A DNA stretch of 64,000 nucleotides from an uncultured Acidobacteriota bacterium (GCA_947259165.1 CAMYKY010000002.1:21720-85719), one strand, 5' to 3'. Shown: positions 31,210-42,032, numbered from the stretch's first letter. Translations and numbers: made by a program. The notes: generated from the letters alone by a model not told the origin.

Positions 31210-32024
31210 GTGCCGAACCGATTATAAACGTCGCGGGCCGGCAAACCGTGCTCCTTTGCCAATCGCTTCGACGCTTCTCTCGCGCTCAGGCCCTCTTCAC
31301 GGAGACGTTTGAAGCTCGGCTCGAGCGAATCGACGGTGACCTTCGGTTGAGGCGGTGTCGGCCCGACGACGAGAGTGATCTCGCCCTTCAAGCTGCGCGG
31401 CTTCGCCCACGCGGCGAGCTCACGAAGCGTACCGTCTCGATGCTCTTCGTGAAGTTTCGTCATTTCTCGAAGCAGGCACGCTGGTCGCTCCGGATCGATC
31501 GTCGCGAGCTCTTGCAGGAGCTGGGAAACACGTTTCGGAGACTCGAACAAAGCGAACGTGCCAGCGATGCCCGCAGCTCGGGCGATAACCTTTTTGCGTG
31601 CCGCTCCGCGCGCTGGCGCGAAGCCGAGAAACACGAAGCTCGATGTCGGGAGTCCGGAAACTGCAAGAGCAGCGAGGAGTGCGCTCGCTCCCGGAATCGC
31701 GCGTACGGAAATGCCCTGCTCGCGTGCGGCGCGAACGAGACGATAGCCTGGGTCCGACACCAGGGGTGTGCCAGCATCGGAGACCAAGGCGATGTCGTCG
31801 CCGTCGCGGAGTCGCGCAATGAGCCGCGGCGTGCGTTGAGCCTCGTTGTGCTCATGGTACGAGAAGGTGGGCGTGCGGATCTCCCAGTGGCGTAGGAGTT
31901 TGCCAGTCGTCCTCGTATCTTCGCACGCGACCGCGGAAACGGATGCGAGGACTTGGACCGCACGATGTGTCAGATCCTGAAGGTTACCGATTGGAGTCGA
32001 AACCACGTAGAGCGTGCCGGTCAT
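31206..32024 (-). CDS. rsmI: 16S rRNA (cytidine1402-2'-O)-methyltransferase RsmI
   Basis: 272-residue tetrapyrrole-methylase-fold enzyme that methylates C1402 of 16S rRNA. The start MTGTLYVVSTPIGNLQDLTH is diagnostic, followed by CEDTRTTGKLLRHW, SDAGTPLVSDPGYRLVRAA and IPGASALLAALAVSGLPTSS. The C-terminal region ends with a short basic helix-turn-helix-like tail (GLSAREASKRLAKEHGLPAR). A 77-base gap separates it from the divergent glycosyltransferase gene at 32102. Confidence 0.95.
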   Translation of the reverse strand: MTGTLYVVSTPIGNLQDLTHRAVQVLASVSAVACEDTRTTGKLLRHWEIRTPTFSYHEHNEAQRTPRLIARLRDGDDIALVSDAGTPLVSDPGYRLVRAAREQGISVRAIPGASALLAALAVSGLPTSSFVFLGFAPARGAARKKVIARAAGIAGTFALFESPKRVSQLLQELATIDPERPACLLREMTKLHEEHRDGTLRELAAWAKPRSLKGEITLVVGPTPPQPKVTVDSLEPSFKRLREEGLSAREASKRLAKEHGLPARDVYNRFGT

Positions 32025-32101
32025 CGCCCGTCGATCGTATCAACATTGCACGCTCATAGCGCCTGTGGTACTTTTTTCGGTCACGCAATCGAGGAGTTTG
32101 C

Positions 32102-32926
32102 TTGCCCGACCTGAAGATCAAAGGGGAAAAACGCGTCGAGCTTTCGATCGTTTTTCCTGCCTACAACGATGCCGGCACCATCCCCAGCATGGTGATCGGT
32201 GCACGAATCGCCGCGCGCAAGCTGGCTGATGACTTCGAGATCGTCGTCGTCAACGACGGGAGCGTGGATCACACGGCCGACGTGCTCGCAGAGCTCGAAG
32301 CAGTGTTTCCCGAACTGCGCGTCGTGCACCATCCCCAAAATCGCGGTTACGGCGGCGCTCTGCGAACGGGCTTCGGCGCCGCAACCAAAGAGCTGATCTT
32401 CTATACCGATGGCGACGCACAATACGATCCGCGGGAGATGGAGCGGCTGTTCGACGCCTGGGAGCCGTCGAGCGATTTTGTCAACGGTCGGAAAATCGGC
32501 CGTTCGGATCCGCTCCACCGGGTCCTCATCGGGCGCCTCTATCACTGGAGCGTCCGCTTTGCCTTCGGACTGAGGTTGTCCGACGTGGACTGCGACTTCC
32601 GTTTGTTCCGGCGCCGCATCTTCGACAAGGTCGAGCTCACCAAGGATAGCGGCGTCATTTGTGTCGAGTTGATGAAGAAAGTTCAGGACCACGGTTTTCG
32701 CATCCAGGAAGTACCGGTGAACCATTTTCATCGTGCCTACGGCAAGAGTCAGTTCTTCAACTTCCCGCGCGTCGGCAAAACCCTCCTGGACCTTGGGCGC
32801 CTGTGGGTCGATCTCGTGGTCCGAAAAGTGCACTTGCAGGCATCTGCTAGCGGGCCTCCGGGTGAGAGCGCCTCTGGAACTGCTGGGCACTCCCCAACCC
32901 GCGATACTGAGACCGCCGTGCGTTAA
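32102..32926 (+). CDS. Family 2 glycosyltransferase (DPM1/DPG-synthase-like)
   Basis: 274 residues with the GT-A fold. SIVFPAYNDAGTIPSMV opens the nucleotide-sugar domain, IVVVNDGSVDHTADVL and FYTDGDAQYDP provide the metal-binding acidic motif, and DVDCDFRLFRR the acceptor end. There is no transmembrane segment, so it resembles soluble dolichyl/polyprenyl-phosphate sugar transferases. The tail after residue 245 is disordered (Ser/Gly/Pro rich). The start codon is TTG, with GAGGAG five bases upstream. It leads a rightward block with an SDR epimerase and an aminotransferase. Confidence 0.82.
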   Translation: MPDLKIKGEKRVELSIVFPAYNDAGTIPSMVIGARIAARKLADDFEIVVVNDGSVDHTADVLAELEAVFPELRVVHHPQNRGYGGALRTGFGAATKELIFYTDGDAQYDPREMERLFDAWEPSSDFVNGRKIGRSDPLHRVLIGRLYHWSVRFAFGLRLSDVDCDFRLFRRRIFDKVELTKDSGVICVELMKKVQDHGFRIQEVPVNHFHRAYGKSQFFNFPRVGKTLLDLGRLWVDLVVRKVHLQASASGPPGESASGTAGHSPTRDTETAVR

Positions 32927-32953
32927 CGAGGTGCTCCCCTCGCGAGCAGCAAA

Positions 32954-33970
32954 GTGACTCAATCCAAGAAAGACCTCTATCGCGAGACCTACGAGAACAA
33001 GAAGGTTCTCATCACCGGTGGGCTCGGCTTCATCGGCAGCAATCTCGCGCACGCACTCGTGCCGCTTGGCGCAGACGTCCTACTCGTCGACTCTCTCATT
33101 CCCGATTACGGTGGTAATCTCTTCAACATCGAGAACATCAAGTCCGACGTCACCGTGAACATCGCTGATGTTCGTGACGCCAACGGAATGCAGTACCTCG
33201 TCCGGGATCAGGACTATCTCTTCAACCTCGCGGGCCAGGTCAGCCATATCGATAGCATGGTGGACCCGATGACCGACCTCGAGATCAATTGTCGGAGCCA
33301 ACTGTCGATCCTGGAAGCCTGTCGCCATGTAAACCCCTCCGTGCGCATCGTCTACTCGAGCACACGACAGATTTACGGCAAACCACTCGAGCTTCCGGTT
33401 ACGGAAGACCACGTTCTCCGGCCGACCGATGTGAACGGCATCAACAAGACGAGCGGTGAGATGTACCACCGGATTTATTCGGACGTGTACGGTCTTCGTA
33501 CGACGTCTCTGCGCCTCACTAACACCTACGGCCCGCGTCAACTCGTGAAGCACAACCGGCAAGGGTTCGCCGGCTGGTTCATTCGTCGCGTCGTCCTCGG
33601 CGAGGAAATTCTTTTGTTCGGTGATGGCGAGCAGAAACGGGATTTCAACTATGTCGATGACGTGGTGGACGCGTTTCTTCTCTCCGCGGCCTCGCCAGCA
33701 GCAGAGGGCGAGACGTTCAATCTTGGCGCGACGCCGCCGGCGACGCTTCGCGAGTTCATCGAGCTCTTGTACGACGTTTCCGGAAAGGAGCCGACGTACA
33801 AGCTCGTGCCCTTTCCCGAAGAGCGCCGCCGCATCGACATCGGTGATTTCTACGCCGACTACGGAAAGATCCAACGAGCGATCGGATGGACGCCCGAAAC
33901 GTCGTTGCGAGAGGGTGTGACCAAGACCCTCGCGTTCTACCGAGAACACATCGAGCGCTACTTGAGTTGA
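32954..33970 (+). CDS. SDR-family NAD-dependent sugar epimerase/dehydratase with altered active site
   Basis: 338 residues from a GTG. The NAD-binding motif is TGGLGFIGSNLAHAL (residues 17-31). The catalytic Ser region YSSTRQIYGK is present, but the Tyr of YxxxK is replaced: the stretch reads VNGINKTSGEMYH, giving NxxxK. I recall the same VNGINK form from related epimerases next to GT2 genes, so this may be a true subfamily rather than a mutation. FGDGEQKRDFNYVDDVVDAF is the usual C-terminal signature. It lies 27 bases after the GT2 gene, and its stop overlaps the aminotransferase start. Confidence 0.85.
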   Translation: MTQSKKDLYRETYENKKVLITGGLGFIGSNLAHALVPLGADVLLVDSLIPDYGGNLFNIENIKSDVTVNIADVRDANGMQYLVRDQDYLFNLAGQVSHIDSMVDPMTDLEINCRSQLSILEACRHVNPSVRIVYSSTRQIYGKPLELPVTEDHVLRPTDVNGINKTSGEMYHRIYSDVYGLRTTSLRLTNTYGPRQLVKHNRQGFAGWFIRRVVLGEEILLFGDGEQKRDFNYVDDVVDAFLLSAASPAAEGETFNLGATPPATLREFIELLYDVSGKEPTYKLVPFPEERRRIDIGDFYADYGKIQRAIGWTPETSLREGVTKTLAFYREHIERYLS

Positions 33971-35070
33971 GGGATCGCACGATTCAGTTCAACGACCTCG
34001 CCCCAGGCGACGACGAGCTTTCTCGGGAGATCGACGCGGCCATCCGACGCGTCGTTTCCTCGGGTTGGTATGTGCTGGGACCGGAGGTCGAAGCCTTCGA
34101 GGAGGAATTCTGCCGAGCCCTGGGCTTTGCCCACGGAGTCGGTGTCGCCTCGGGAACCGACGCCCTGAGCCTCTCGCTTCTCGCGCTCGGAGTCGGTGCC
34201 GGAGACGAAGTCATCACGTCGCCGCTCACGGCGGCGTTCACGGCGATCGCGATCAGCCGTGTGGGAGCGCGACCCGTGTTTGCCGACATCGAGGAAGAGA
34301 CCTTGACGATCTCGCCTGCGAGCGTCACCGATCGCATCACGCCTCGCACCAAAGTCATCGTCCCGGTACATCTCTACGGAAATGCGTGCGAGATGGACGC
34401 CCTCATGGGTGTGGCTGAGCGCCATTCGCTCACCGTGGTCGAAGACGCTTGCCAGGCGCACGCGGGCCGGTACCATGACAAACCTCTCGGTAGCTTTGGC
34501 CGGGCGGGAGCGTTCAGCTTCTATCCCACGAAGAATCTCGGTGCGCTCGGCGACGGAGGTTTCGTCGCAACGAGTGATCCCGAACTTGCTGCGAGCGTCA
34601 GAAGTTTCAGAAACGGGGGTCAGTCGAGCCGCTACGTTCACGAGACCGTCGGATTCAACAGCCGCCTGGACGAGCTCCAAGCGGCGGTGCTTCGTGCGAA
34701 GCTTCCATACCTCGAACGCGGGAACGAGAGACGCCGGGAGATTTCTTCGCGCTACGAAACCGCGCTCGAGGGCACCGACCTTGTTCCTGTCACGCCTCGC
34801 CCGGGCACGGTGTCGGCGCGGCACCTCTTCGTCGTCAAAGCACTCGCGCGGGACCCGCTGGCGGATCGTTTGCGCGACCGCGGTATCCAAACGCTGATCC
34901 ACTACCCCGTACCGGTCCACTTGCAACCGGCCTATCGCGAGCTGGCACACGAGGGGAGTTGTCCCGTGGCCGAAGCTGCCGCAACGAGCGTCGTCTCTTT
35001 GCCGCTATATCCGTCCATGCGCGACGTCGACGTCGACGCCGTCATCGCGGCGCTACACGAAGTGACATGA
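33967..35070 (+). CDS. DegT/DnrJ/EryC1/StrS-family sugar aminotransferase
   Basis: PLP-dependent aminotransferase for nucleotide-linked keto sugars, 367 residues from a TTG at 33967 that overlaps the preceding stop (TTGA). A longer open frame begins at 33886 but lies inside the epimerase gene. Conserved features are FCRALGFAHGVGVASGTDAL, VVEDACQAHAGRYHDKPLGS, the PLP lysine in FSFYPTKNLGALGDGG, and NSRLDELQAAVLRAKL. With the upstream epimerase it probably makes an amino sugar for a surface glycan; the exact sugar cannot be told. Confidence 0.9.
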   Translation: MRDRTIQFNDLAPGDDELSREIDAAIRRVVSSGWYVLGPEVEAFEEEFCRALGFAHGVGVASGTDALSLSLLALGVGAGDEVITSPLTAAFTAIAISRVGARPVFADIEEETLTISPASVTDRITPRTKVIVPVHLYGNACEMDALMGVAERHSLTVVEDACQAHAGRYHDKPLGSFGRAGAFSFYPTKNLGALGDGGFVATSDPELAASVRSFRNGGQSSRYVHETVGFNSRLDELQAAVLRAKLPYLERGNERRREISSRYETALEGTDLVPVTPRPGTVSARHLFVVKALARDPLADRLRDRGIQTLIHYPVPVHLQPAYRELAHEGSCPVAEAAATSVVSLPLYPSMRDVDVDAVIAALHEVT

Positions 35071-36147
35071 AGCGGCGAGGGCGTCTAGGGGTTCTTACCG
35101 GAGGTGGCGACTGCGCCGGTCTCAACGCCGTAATCCGCGCCGCCGTGAGAACCGCGGACTCGCTCGGTTGGGAAAGCGTTGGGATCCAGGAAAGCTTCGG
35201 CGGGCTCTTGAACACCAAGAGGAGTCGCGTGCTTCGGCCTGTCGACGTCCGAGGGATCCTGCACACCGGCGGTACGATTTTGGGGACGACGAATCACGGC
35301 GATCCTTTCAGGTTTCCCCGAAGGACTCCGGACGGTGTCGTTTACGTCGACCGTTCGGCCGAAGTCGTCGCGAACTTCAAAAAGCTGCGGTTGAACGGAC
35401 TCATCGTCATCGGCGGTGACGGCACGTTGAAGATAGGCCACAAGCTCTCCGAGATGGGGGTTCCCGTGGTCGGTGTCCCGAAGACGATCGACAACGATGT
35501 AGCAGCAACGCTGATGACGTTCGGGTTCGACTCGGCCGTGCACGTCGCCACCGAGGCGTTGGATCGCCTGCATACGACGGCATCGAGTCATCGGCGGGTC
35601 ATGGTGCTAGAGACCATGGGGCGCAACGTGGGGTGGATCGCTCTACACTCGGGCGTCGCCGGAGGCGCCGACGTGATCTTGATTCCCGAGATCCCTTTCG
35701 ATATCCACAAAGTCTGCGAAAAGATTCGGGATCGCGCCCGCCGCGGTCGTCGCTTCAGTATCGTCGTCGCCGCCGAGGGCGCGGTTCCCATCGGAGGCGT
35801 CCAGCGCTTTCAGGAAAAAGCCGGCCTCGGCTTCGAAGGCAGGCTCGGCGGTATCGGCGAGCTCGTTTCAGAGCGCATCAGCAAGATCACCGGAGCGGAG
35901 ACGCGCTCGCTCGTTCTCGGCCACCTCCAGCGCGGGGGGCGGCCCACGAACTGGGACCGGCTTCTGGGGACTCGCTTTGGATCCGCCGCGGTTCGTGCCG
36001 CGGTGGAAGGTCATTGGGGACAGATGGTGGCGCTCCGGCCGCCGACGATCAAGCTCGTCCCGTTGTCGAAGGCGGTAGCCCACTTAAAGCGAGTTCCCAA
36101 AGCGAGCGACATCGTGCGCGCGGCTCGGGACCTCGGCATTGCGTTCG

Positions 36148-36155
<8 letters not shown>
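35067..36155 (+). CDS. pfkA: 6-phosphofructokinase
   Basis: 362 residues from an ATG that overlaps the aminotransferase stop (ATGA). Motifs are GVLTGGGDCAGLNAVIRA (phosphate loop), VIGGDGTLKIG, VPKTIDNDV, ETMGRNVGWIALHSGVAGG and LGHLQRGGRP. The pair GGDG with PKTIDND (Gly and Lys at the two diagnostic positions) is the mixed signature of group-III enzymes such as the Streptomyces ATP-PFK, so ATP rather than pyrophosphate use is likely but not certain. It phosphorylates fructose-6-phosphate in glycolysis. Its place inside a sugar-modification block is unusual. Confidence 0.92.
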
Positions 36156-37203
<1,048 letters not shown>

Positions 37204-37224
37204 AGAGAACGACAAGTCTTGGAT

Positions 37225-38799
37225 TTATTGAATGTAGCCGAGCGTACGCAATTGCTGCACGGCGGCGGGGTCGAGGCCTTCGAGCTCGGCGTCTTCCTCG
37301 GCGCTGTTGTCGAGATCTCGCGCCGGATCCTGCTGCATCCACGATTCCAGTAAGGGAACGAGCTTTCCCGCCTCGCCCGGAAGTTCGTGGAAAAGATTCT
37401 GCGTTTCGCCGGGATCGCTCACGAGGTCGTAGAGCTCATAGAGGTCTCCGTCAGGGTGAGGGATGCGGATGAGCTTCCACCGTTCAGTCCGCAGCATTCG
37501 CCACTTCCCACGATTGCCGTCGAAATACACCCGTTCGTGCTCGGGAAACATGGAACGGCGGGGTGCACTCTCGGCGAACGCGTTCAAGAAAGGAAGCGTG
37601 CCGCCCTTGACGAGCGGTACCAGACTCACCGCGTCGCTTTGCTCGAGCGGGCCGAGCTCCACATCAGCGAGCTCGAGGAGCGTCGGCGCAAGATCCATAA
37701 GGCGTACTTGCTGAGAGACTTCCGTCCCGGGTGGAATAGAGTCCGGGTAGCGCAAAACGAGTGGGACGCGCAAGACTTCATCGTAGAGCGCGAAATCGTG
37801 CGTGAAATAAAGCCCGTGCTCACCGAAAGCTTCGCCGTGATCACCGGTGACCGCCACGACAGTTGAAGTTTCGACACCGAGATCGGCAAGCGATTTCATA
37901 ATCCGTGCGAGGTTGTCGTCGGTGTAGGTGATCGCGCCGTCATACAGCTCTCGGAGCTCGGAGACGGTGTCCGCGCTGTAGCGTTTCCCACCAAAGAATA
38001 TACTCCCGCGGGATCGCCGCCAAAAAGCGAGATCCAAAAGCGCTTCGTTGTCGGGGTAATGAGGGAAGACGAGGTCGTAGTAGGGACCTCCGGGAATATC
38101 GGCGTAAGGTGTCGGCTCGAAGGTGTCGTGCTCGCGCTCGACCATCGAACGCAAATGCTGAACCCGCGGCTCGTCGGCGTGTTCTTCGCGAAAGAGGGCA
38201 GAATAGGGATAGCTCGGCGTGTAGGGGAGATGCGGATCGAGGAAGTGGAGCCACAAGAAGAACGGCCTTTCCGGGTCGCGCGCGTCGAGCCAGTCCACGG
38301 CAGCGAGAGAAAGGCTGCGTGCGTCGAGCCCGGCCGAGAACTTGTTGTTGTGGTACTCATCGAAGCCTTGGTCGAGTCCAGATTTGCGGCGAAGCCATGT
38401 GTGGCGTGTCATCGCCGCTGTTTGATACCCGGCAGCGCGAAAGCGTTCGGCGAGGGTCTCGAGCTCCGGGGCCAGTATCGCCGGGTGGTTGCGAACGCCG
38501 TGGCCCGGGGGCGTCCGCCCGGTCATGAGCGAGGCGATCGACGGCAGCGTGAAGGGCGCCTGGGCCAAGGTGTTTTCGAACCGGGCTCCCTGAGCGGCGA
38601 GTCGGTCGAGGTTGGGAGTCGTGTTGCGACGGTAGCCGTAGGAGCCGACGTGATCGGCACGCAGCGTCTCCACGGTGATGAGCAGCACGTTGGGCCGTTC
38701 GCTCGGGCCCGTCGGGCGGGTTCCGTTGCAGGCAGCGATCGCACCCAAGCCGAACACTACGGCGATCTTGACGCCAGCGCGAGCTATCAACCCGCGCAC
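37225..38799 (-). CDS. Sulfatase-fold lipoprotein (alkaline phosphatase superfamily)
   Basis: 524 residues from a GTG at 38797-38799, which has GGGGAG seven bases upstream and starts after the preceding stop; an ATG at 38823 is the alternative. Lipobox IAAC gives lipidation at Cys24. The alkaline phosphatase core has RPNVLLITVETLRADHVGSY (metal site), FLDPHLPY, AITYTDDNLARIM and VVAVTGDHGEAFGEHG. The sulfatase C/S-x-P-x-R motif is absent: the equivalent place reads PFTLPSIASLMTGR, with Thr as likely nucleophile, so a formylglycine-dependent sulfatase is unlikely. A phosphodiesterase or phospho-transferase role is possible. Confidence 0.82.
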   Translation of the reverse strand: MRGLIARAGVKIAVVFGLGAIAACNGTRPTGPSERPNVLLITVETLRADHVGSYGYRRNTTPNLDRLAAQGARFENTLAQAPFTLPSIASLMTGRTPPGHGVRNHPAILAPELETLAERFRAAGYQTAAMTRHTWLRRKSGLDQGFDEYHNNKFSAGLDARSLSLAAVDWLDARDPERPFFLWLHFLDPHLPYTPSYPYSALFREEHADEPRVQHLRSMVEREHDTFEPTPYADIPGGPYYDLVFPHYPDNEALLDLAFWRRSRGSIFFGGKRYSADTVSELRELYDGAITYTDDNLARIMKSLADLGVETSTVVAVTGDHGEAFGEHGLYFTHDFALYDEVLRVPLVLRYPDSIPPGTEVSQQVRLMDLAPTLLELADVELGPLEQSDAVSLVPLVKGGTLPFLNAFAESAPRRSMFPEHERVYFDGNRGKWRMLRTERWKLIRIPHPDGDLYELYDLVSDPGETQNLFHELPGEAGKLVPLLESWMQQDPARDLDNSAEEDAELEGLDPAAVQQLRTLGYIQ

Positions 38800-38800
38800 G

Positions 38801-39478
38801 CTACAACTCCCCTGACCCACCATCGAAGTTCAACTCCGTCGTCGTATCGTCGATGGTGAGCACGCGGCTCGAGCGTCGTGACGGGTCGAGGTTCCAAACC
38901 GTTGCCGTGTAATCGCCGATCGGTAGGCGAGGTGTCGAAAACGCACCATCCCGCTCCGCCACCACGGCGTAGGGCGTTTCGGTCGCGACAATGATCGCGG
39001 CCATCGACGGGTGTACGCCGCACGATACATCGAAGACCGAAGCGGTCTCGAACACGTAGTCGTAAGCGCCGGTCACGGGTGTCGCGACGTTGAACGCGGT
39101 CTCGCGGGTCACAGTGTCGATGACATGGACGTTGTGAAGCGTGTCTTCGCTGTTTTTGAACTGGACCGTTTGGCCGACTCGGACGATCAGCAAGCGGGGG
39201 TGGAAATCCGTGTTGTATTGGTCCATGAGGGCCGGTTCCTGCGGTATCGGGGTTGGGCCCGGGACCTGAGGCTCGAAAAGTATGACCGACGGGAAACCGC
39301 CAGTTGCGCGCGGTGCCGTACCCGTCAGGATGTCAGCCGTTGCGACCGGCAGCTCTTCATCTTTTGGAGTCGTCGTCTCGGGCTTTGCGGGACCGCTGGT
39401 ACACCCGACGAAGAAAAGTCCGAAGAGGCTGCCGAAAACTGCGGCTTCAAGCCACGGCGGACGTGCGCGCAAAGTCAA
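38801..39478 (-). CDS. Cupredoxin-like lipoprotein
   Basis: 225 residues from a TTG at 39478, eight bases after the clpC stop; the open frame runs further into clpC without support. The signal has hydrophobic core AAVFGSLFGLFFVGC with lipidation at Cys26. The middle domain is plastocyanin-like: LIVRVGQTVQFKNSEDTLHN, the His in NVHVID, and CGVHPSM supplying Cys, His and Met, the four type-1 copper ligands. The C-terminal part (about 170-225) looks like a small beta-sandwich as in carboxypeptidase regulatory-like domains. It may carry electrons or copper in the periplasm. The gene stops two bases before the sulfatase-fold gene starts. Confidence 0.78.
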   Translation of the reverse strand: MTLRARPPWLEAAVFGSLFGLFFVGCTSGPAKPETTTPKDEELPVATADILTGTAPRATGGFPSVILFEPQVPGPTPIPQEPALMDQYNTDFHPRLLIVRVGQTVQFKNSEDTLHNVHVIDTVTRETAFNVATPVTGAYDYVFETASVFDVSCGVHPSMAAIIVATETPYAVVAERDGAFSTPRLPIGDYTATVWNLDPSRRSSRVLTIDDTTTELNFDGGSGEL

Positions 39479-39485
39479 ACGAGAC

Positions 39486-41981
39486 CTAATTCGTCGTTCC
39501 GTGACCCGGCGCCGGGACGGGCTGCGTCGCAAGCGACTGCGCCGTCAATGCGAGCTCGCCGTCATGGAGCGAGACCGAAACCCGATCACCTCTTTTGAGC
39601 TCGCCGCTGATGAGCCGTGCCGCAAGCACGTTCTCTAGCTGAGACTCGATCTCGCGCCGAAGGGGTCTTGCTCCGTAAACTGGATCGTAGCCATCGGCGG
39701 CGAGTTTGTCCTTCACGGCATCGGTGACTTGAATGGCGAGGTCTTGCTCCGCGAGACGTTCGCTCAGATCGGCGAGCGTGATGTCGACGATGCGTCGGAT
39801 GTGCTCTCTTTCGAGCTGATGGAAGACGATCAAATCATCGATGCGGTTGAGAAGCTCCGGCTTGAACACCGTCTTCACCTGGCGCATGACACGATCTTTG
39901 ATCTCTTCATACTTTCGGGAAGACAGTGGAGTCGAAAAACCGATGCCGGTGGACTCGCGCGTGATGTCTTCGCTGCCGATGTTGGACGTCGCGATGATGA
40001 TGGTGTTGACGAAGCTGATCGTCCGACCCTGAGCGTCGGTCAGGCGACCATCTTCGAGAATCTGGAGCATCATGTGGTAGACGTCCGGGTGCGCTTTCTC
40101 GATCTCGTCGAGCAGCAAGACGCTATAGGGATTACGCCGGACTTGTTCGGTGAGCTGCCCGCCTTCGCCGTAGCCGATGTAGCCCGGGGGTGAGCCGATC
40201 ATTTTGGAGACGGAATGGCGCTCCATGTACTCACTCATGTCGAGGCGGATGAGACGGTCCTCGTGGTCGAGAAGAAACTCTGCGAGAGCCTTGGCGAGCT
40301 CCGTCTTGCCGACGCCGGTAGGTCCTAGAAATATGAACGACCCGATAGGGCGCTTTTTGCCCTTGAGTCCGGCGCGATTGCGACGAATGGCGTCGGAAAC
40401 GGCGCGCACAGCGTTGGCCTGGCCGACGATCCGCTGGTGGATGTTGTCTTCCATGCGGGAGAGTTTTTGCACCTCGGACTCTAGCATCCGAGTGACGGGA
40501 ATTCCCGCCCACCCCTGGACGACGCGAGCGATGTCCTCGCTCTCTACCATCGAATCCTGGGGCAGCTGGCTCTCTTGCCACGCCTTCATCATCTGTTTCA
40601 GGTCGGACTCGAGCCGCATGATGTTTTGCTGGCAGATGGCGGCCCGCTCGTAGTCTTGCGATTGGTAGGCCTCGCGCTGTTGCGCAATGAGTTTGTCGCG
40701 GTCACGCTTCGTGCGGCGAACTTCCGGCGGCGAGTAGACGAGCTCGAGATGCTTTCGCGATCCCGCCTCGTCCAGGAGGTCGAGAGCCTTGTCGGGAAGG
40801 AAGCGATCGGCGATGTAGCGTTCGGAGAGCTTCGCCGCCGAGTCGATGGCTTCATCGCTGAAGGTGACGTTGTGGTGCGCTTCGTAGTGGCGCTGAAGTC
40901 CCTTGAGGATGCTGACGGTATCGCCGACCGTTGGCTCCTTGACGATCACGCTTTGAAAGCGCCTCTCGAGTGCTTTGTCTTTTTCGATGTGCTTCTTGTA
41001 GTCGTCGAGCGTCGTCGCCCCGATACAGCGGAGCTGACCCCTCGCCAGCGCACTTTTCAACATATTGGATGCGTCGAGACCTCCCTCGACGTTTCCTGCG
41101 CCGACGACGGTATGGAGCTCATCGATGAACAGAATGACCTCCCCTTGAGCTGCGAGGACTTCGTCCTTGATGTTCTTCAAGCGCTCTTCGAACTCGCCGC
41201 GAAACTTCGAGCCCGAGACCACCTCGCTCATCTCGAGCAATAGCACGCGCTTGTTGGCCAGCGTATCGGGGACTTCGGCGTCTGCGATCCGCTGGGCGAG
41301 GCCCTCGACGATGACGGTCTTGCCCACGCCAGGCTCGCCGATGAGAACGGGGTTGTTCTTCTTGCGCCGCAGCAGGATTTGGATGAGCCGGTGGATTTCT
41401 TCTTCGCGTCCGACAACGGGGTCGAGTGAGCCTTTGCGGGCCATCTCGGAGAGATCGGTCGTGTACTTCGCCAACGTTTCGAACTTCGTGTCACCGCGCT
41501 TGTCGTCCACATTGCGGTTTCCGCGTTGGCGGACGTACGCATCCTTGGTCCGCTCGTAGCGAAAGCCCAGGTCTCGCAGGATACGCGCCGAAAGCCCCGC
41601 GGGCTCGCGATGAAGGGCAAGGAGCATGGCGCCGATGCCGACGAAGCGGTCACCCATGTTGTCCGCTTCTTCCTTGGCCATTCGCAGCACCTCGGCGGTC
41701 TGCGGTGAGACGAGGATCTGGAGCGATCCTTCACGGCGGAGCTTCAGCTTGTTCCGCTGGGCTGCGTGGATGAGATCGACGATGGATTTTTTCGTCCGTG
41801 GCGCGGGGTGGCCCAACTCGCCGATGAGCCGCAGCGCCTCCGAGTTGTCCTGCTCCAAGAGCCCCAACAGAATGAACTCTGGCGTGAGCTCGTTTTGTCG
41901 AAGGTTCACGAGCTCCATGGAGCCGATATTCACTGCCTCGATAACGCGTTCTGTGCAGTGGCGGAAGAGGACGTTATTCAT
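39486..41981 (-). CDS. clpC: ATP-dependent Clp protease ATPase subunit ClpC
   Basis: 831-residue AAA+ unfoldase. The N-terminal Clp-N double repeat covers about residues 1-145. AAA domain 1 has Walker A GEPGVGKTVIVEGLA and EVILFIDELHTVVGAGN. The middle helical segment (about 415-460) is followed by AAA domain 2 with GPTGVGKTELAKALAEFLL and LLLDEIEKAHPDVYHMMLQI. A TGIGFSTP loop carries the IGF tripeptide that docks on ClpP. The short middle domain marks ClpC/ClpA rather than ClpB. No clpP lies nearby. It would degrade misfolded or adaptor-delivered proteins. Confidence 0.95.
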   Translation of the reverse strand: MNNVLFRHCTERVIEAVNIGSMELVNLRQNELTPEFILLGLLEQDNSEALRLIGELGHPAPRTKKSIVDLIHAAQRNKLKLRREGSLQILVSPQTAEVLRMAKEEADNMGDRFVGIGAMLLALHREPAGLSARILRDLGFRYERTKDAYVRQRGNRNVDDKRGDTKFETLAKYTTDLSEMARKGSLDPVVGREEEIHRLIQILLRRKKNNPVLIGEPGVGKTVIVEGLAQRIADAEVPDTLANKRVLLLEMSEVVSGSKFRGEFEERLKNIKDEVLAAQGEVILFIDELHTVVGAGNVEGGLDASNMLKSALARGQLRCIGATTLDDYKKHIEKDKALERRFQSVIVKEPTVGDTVSILKGLQRHYEAHHNVTFSDEAIDSAAKLSERYIADRFLPDKALDLLDEAGSRKHLELVYSPPEVRRTKRDRDKLIAQQREAYQSQDYERAAICQQNIMRLESDLKQMMKAWQESQLPQDSMVESEDIARVVQGWAGIPVTRMLESEVQKLSRMEDNIHQRIVGQANAVRAVSDAIRRNRAGLKGKKRPIGSFIFLGPTGVGKTELAKALAEFLLDHEDRLIRLDMSEYMERHSVSKMIGSPPGYIGYGEGGQLTEQVRRNPYSVLLLDEIEKAHPDVYHMMLQILEDGRLTDAQGRTISFVNTIIIATSNIGSEDITRESTGIGFSTPLSSRKYEEIKDRVMRQVKTVFKPELLNRIDDLIVFHQLEREHIRRIVDITLADLSERLAEQDLAIQVTDAVKDKLAADGYDPVYGARPLRREIESQLENVLAARLISGELKRGDRVSVSLHDGELALTAQSLATQPVPAPGHGTTN

Positions 41982-42032
41982 GCAAATCCCCTGTTAAAAT
42001 TGGGCGCGGCTGAGGGAAGCGCGTACAGCGGA

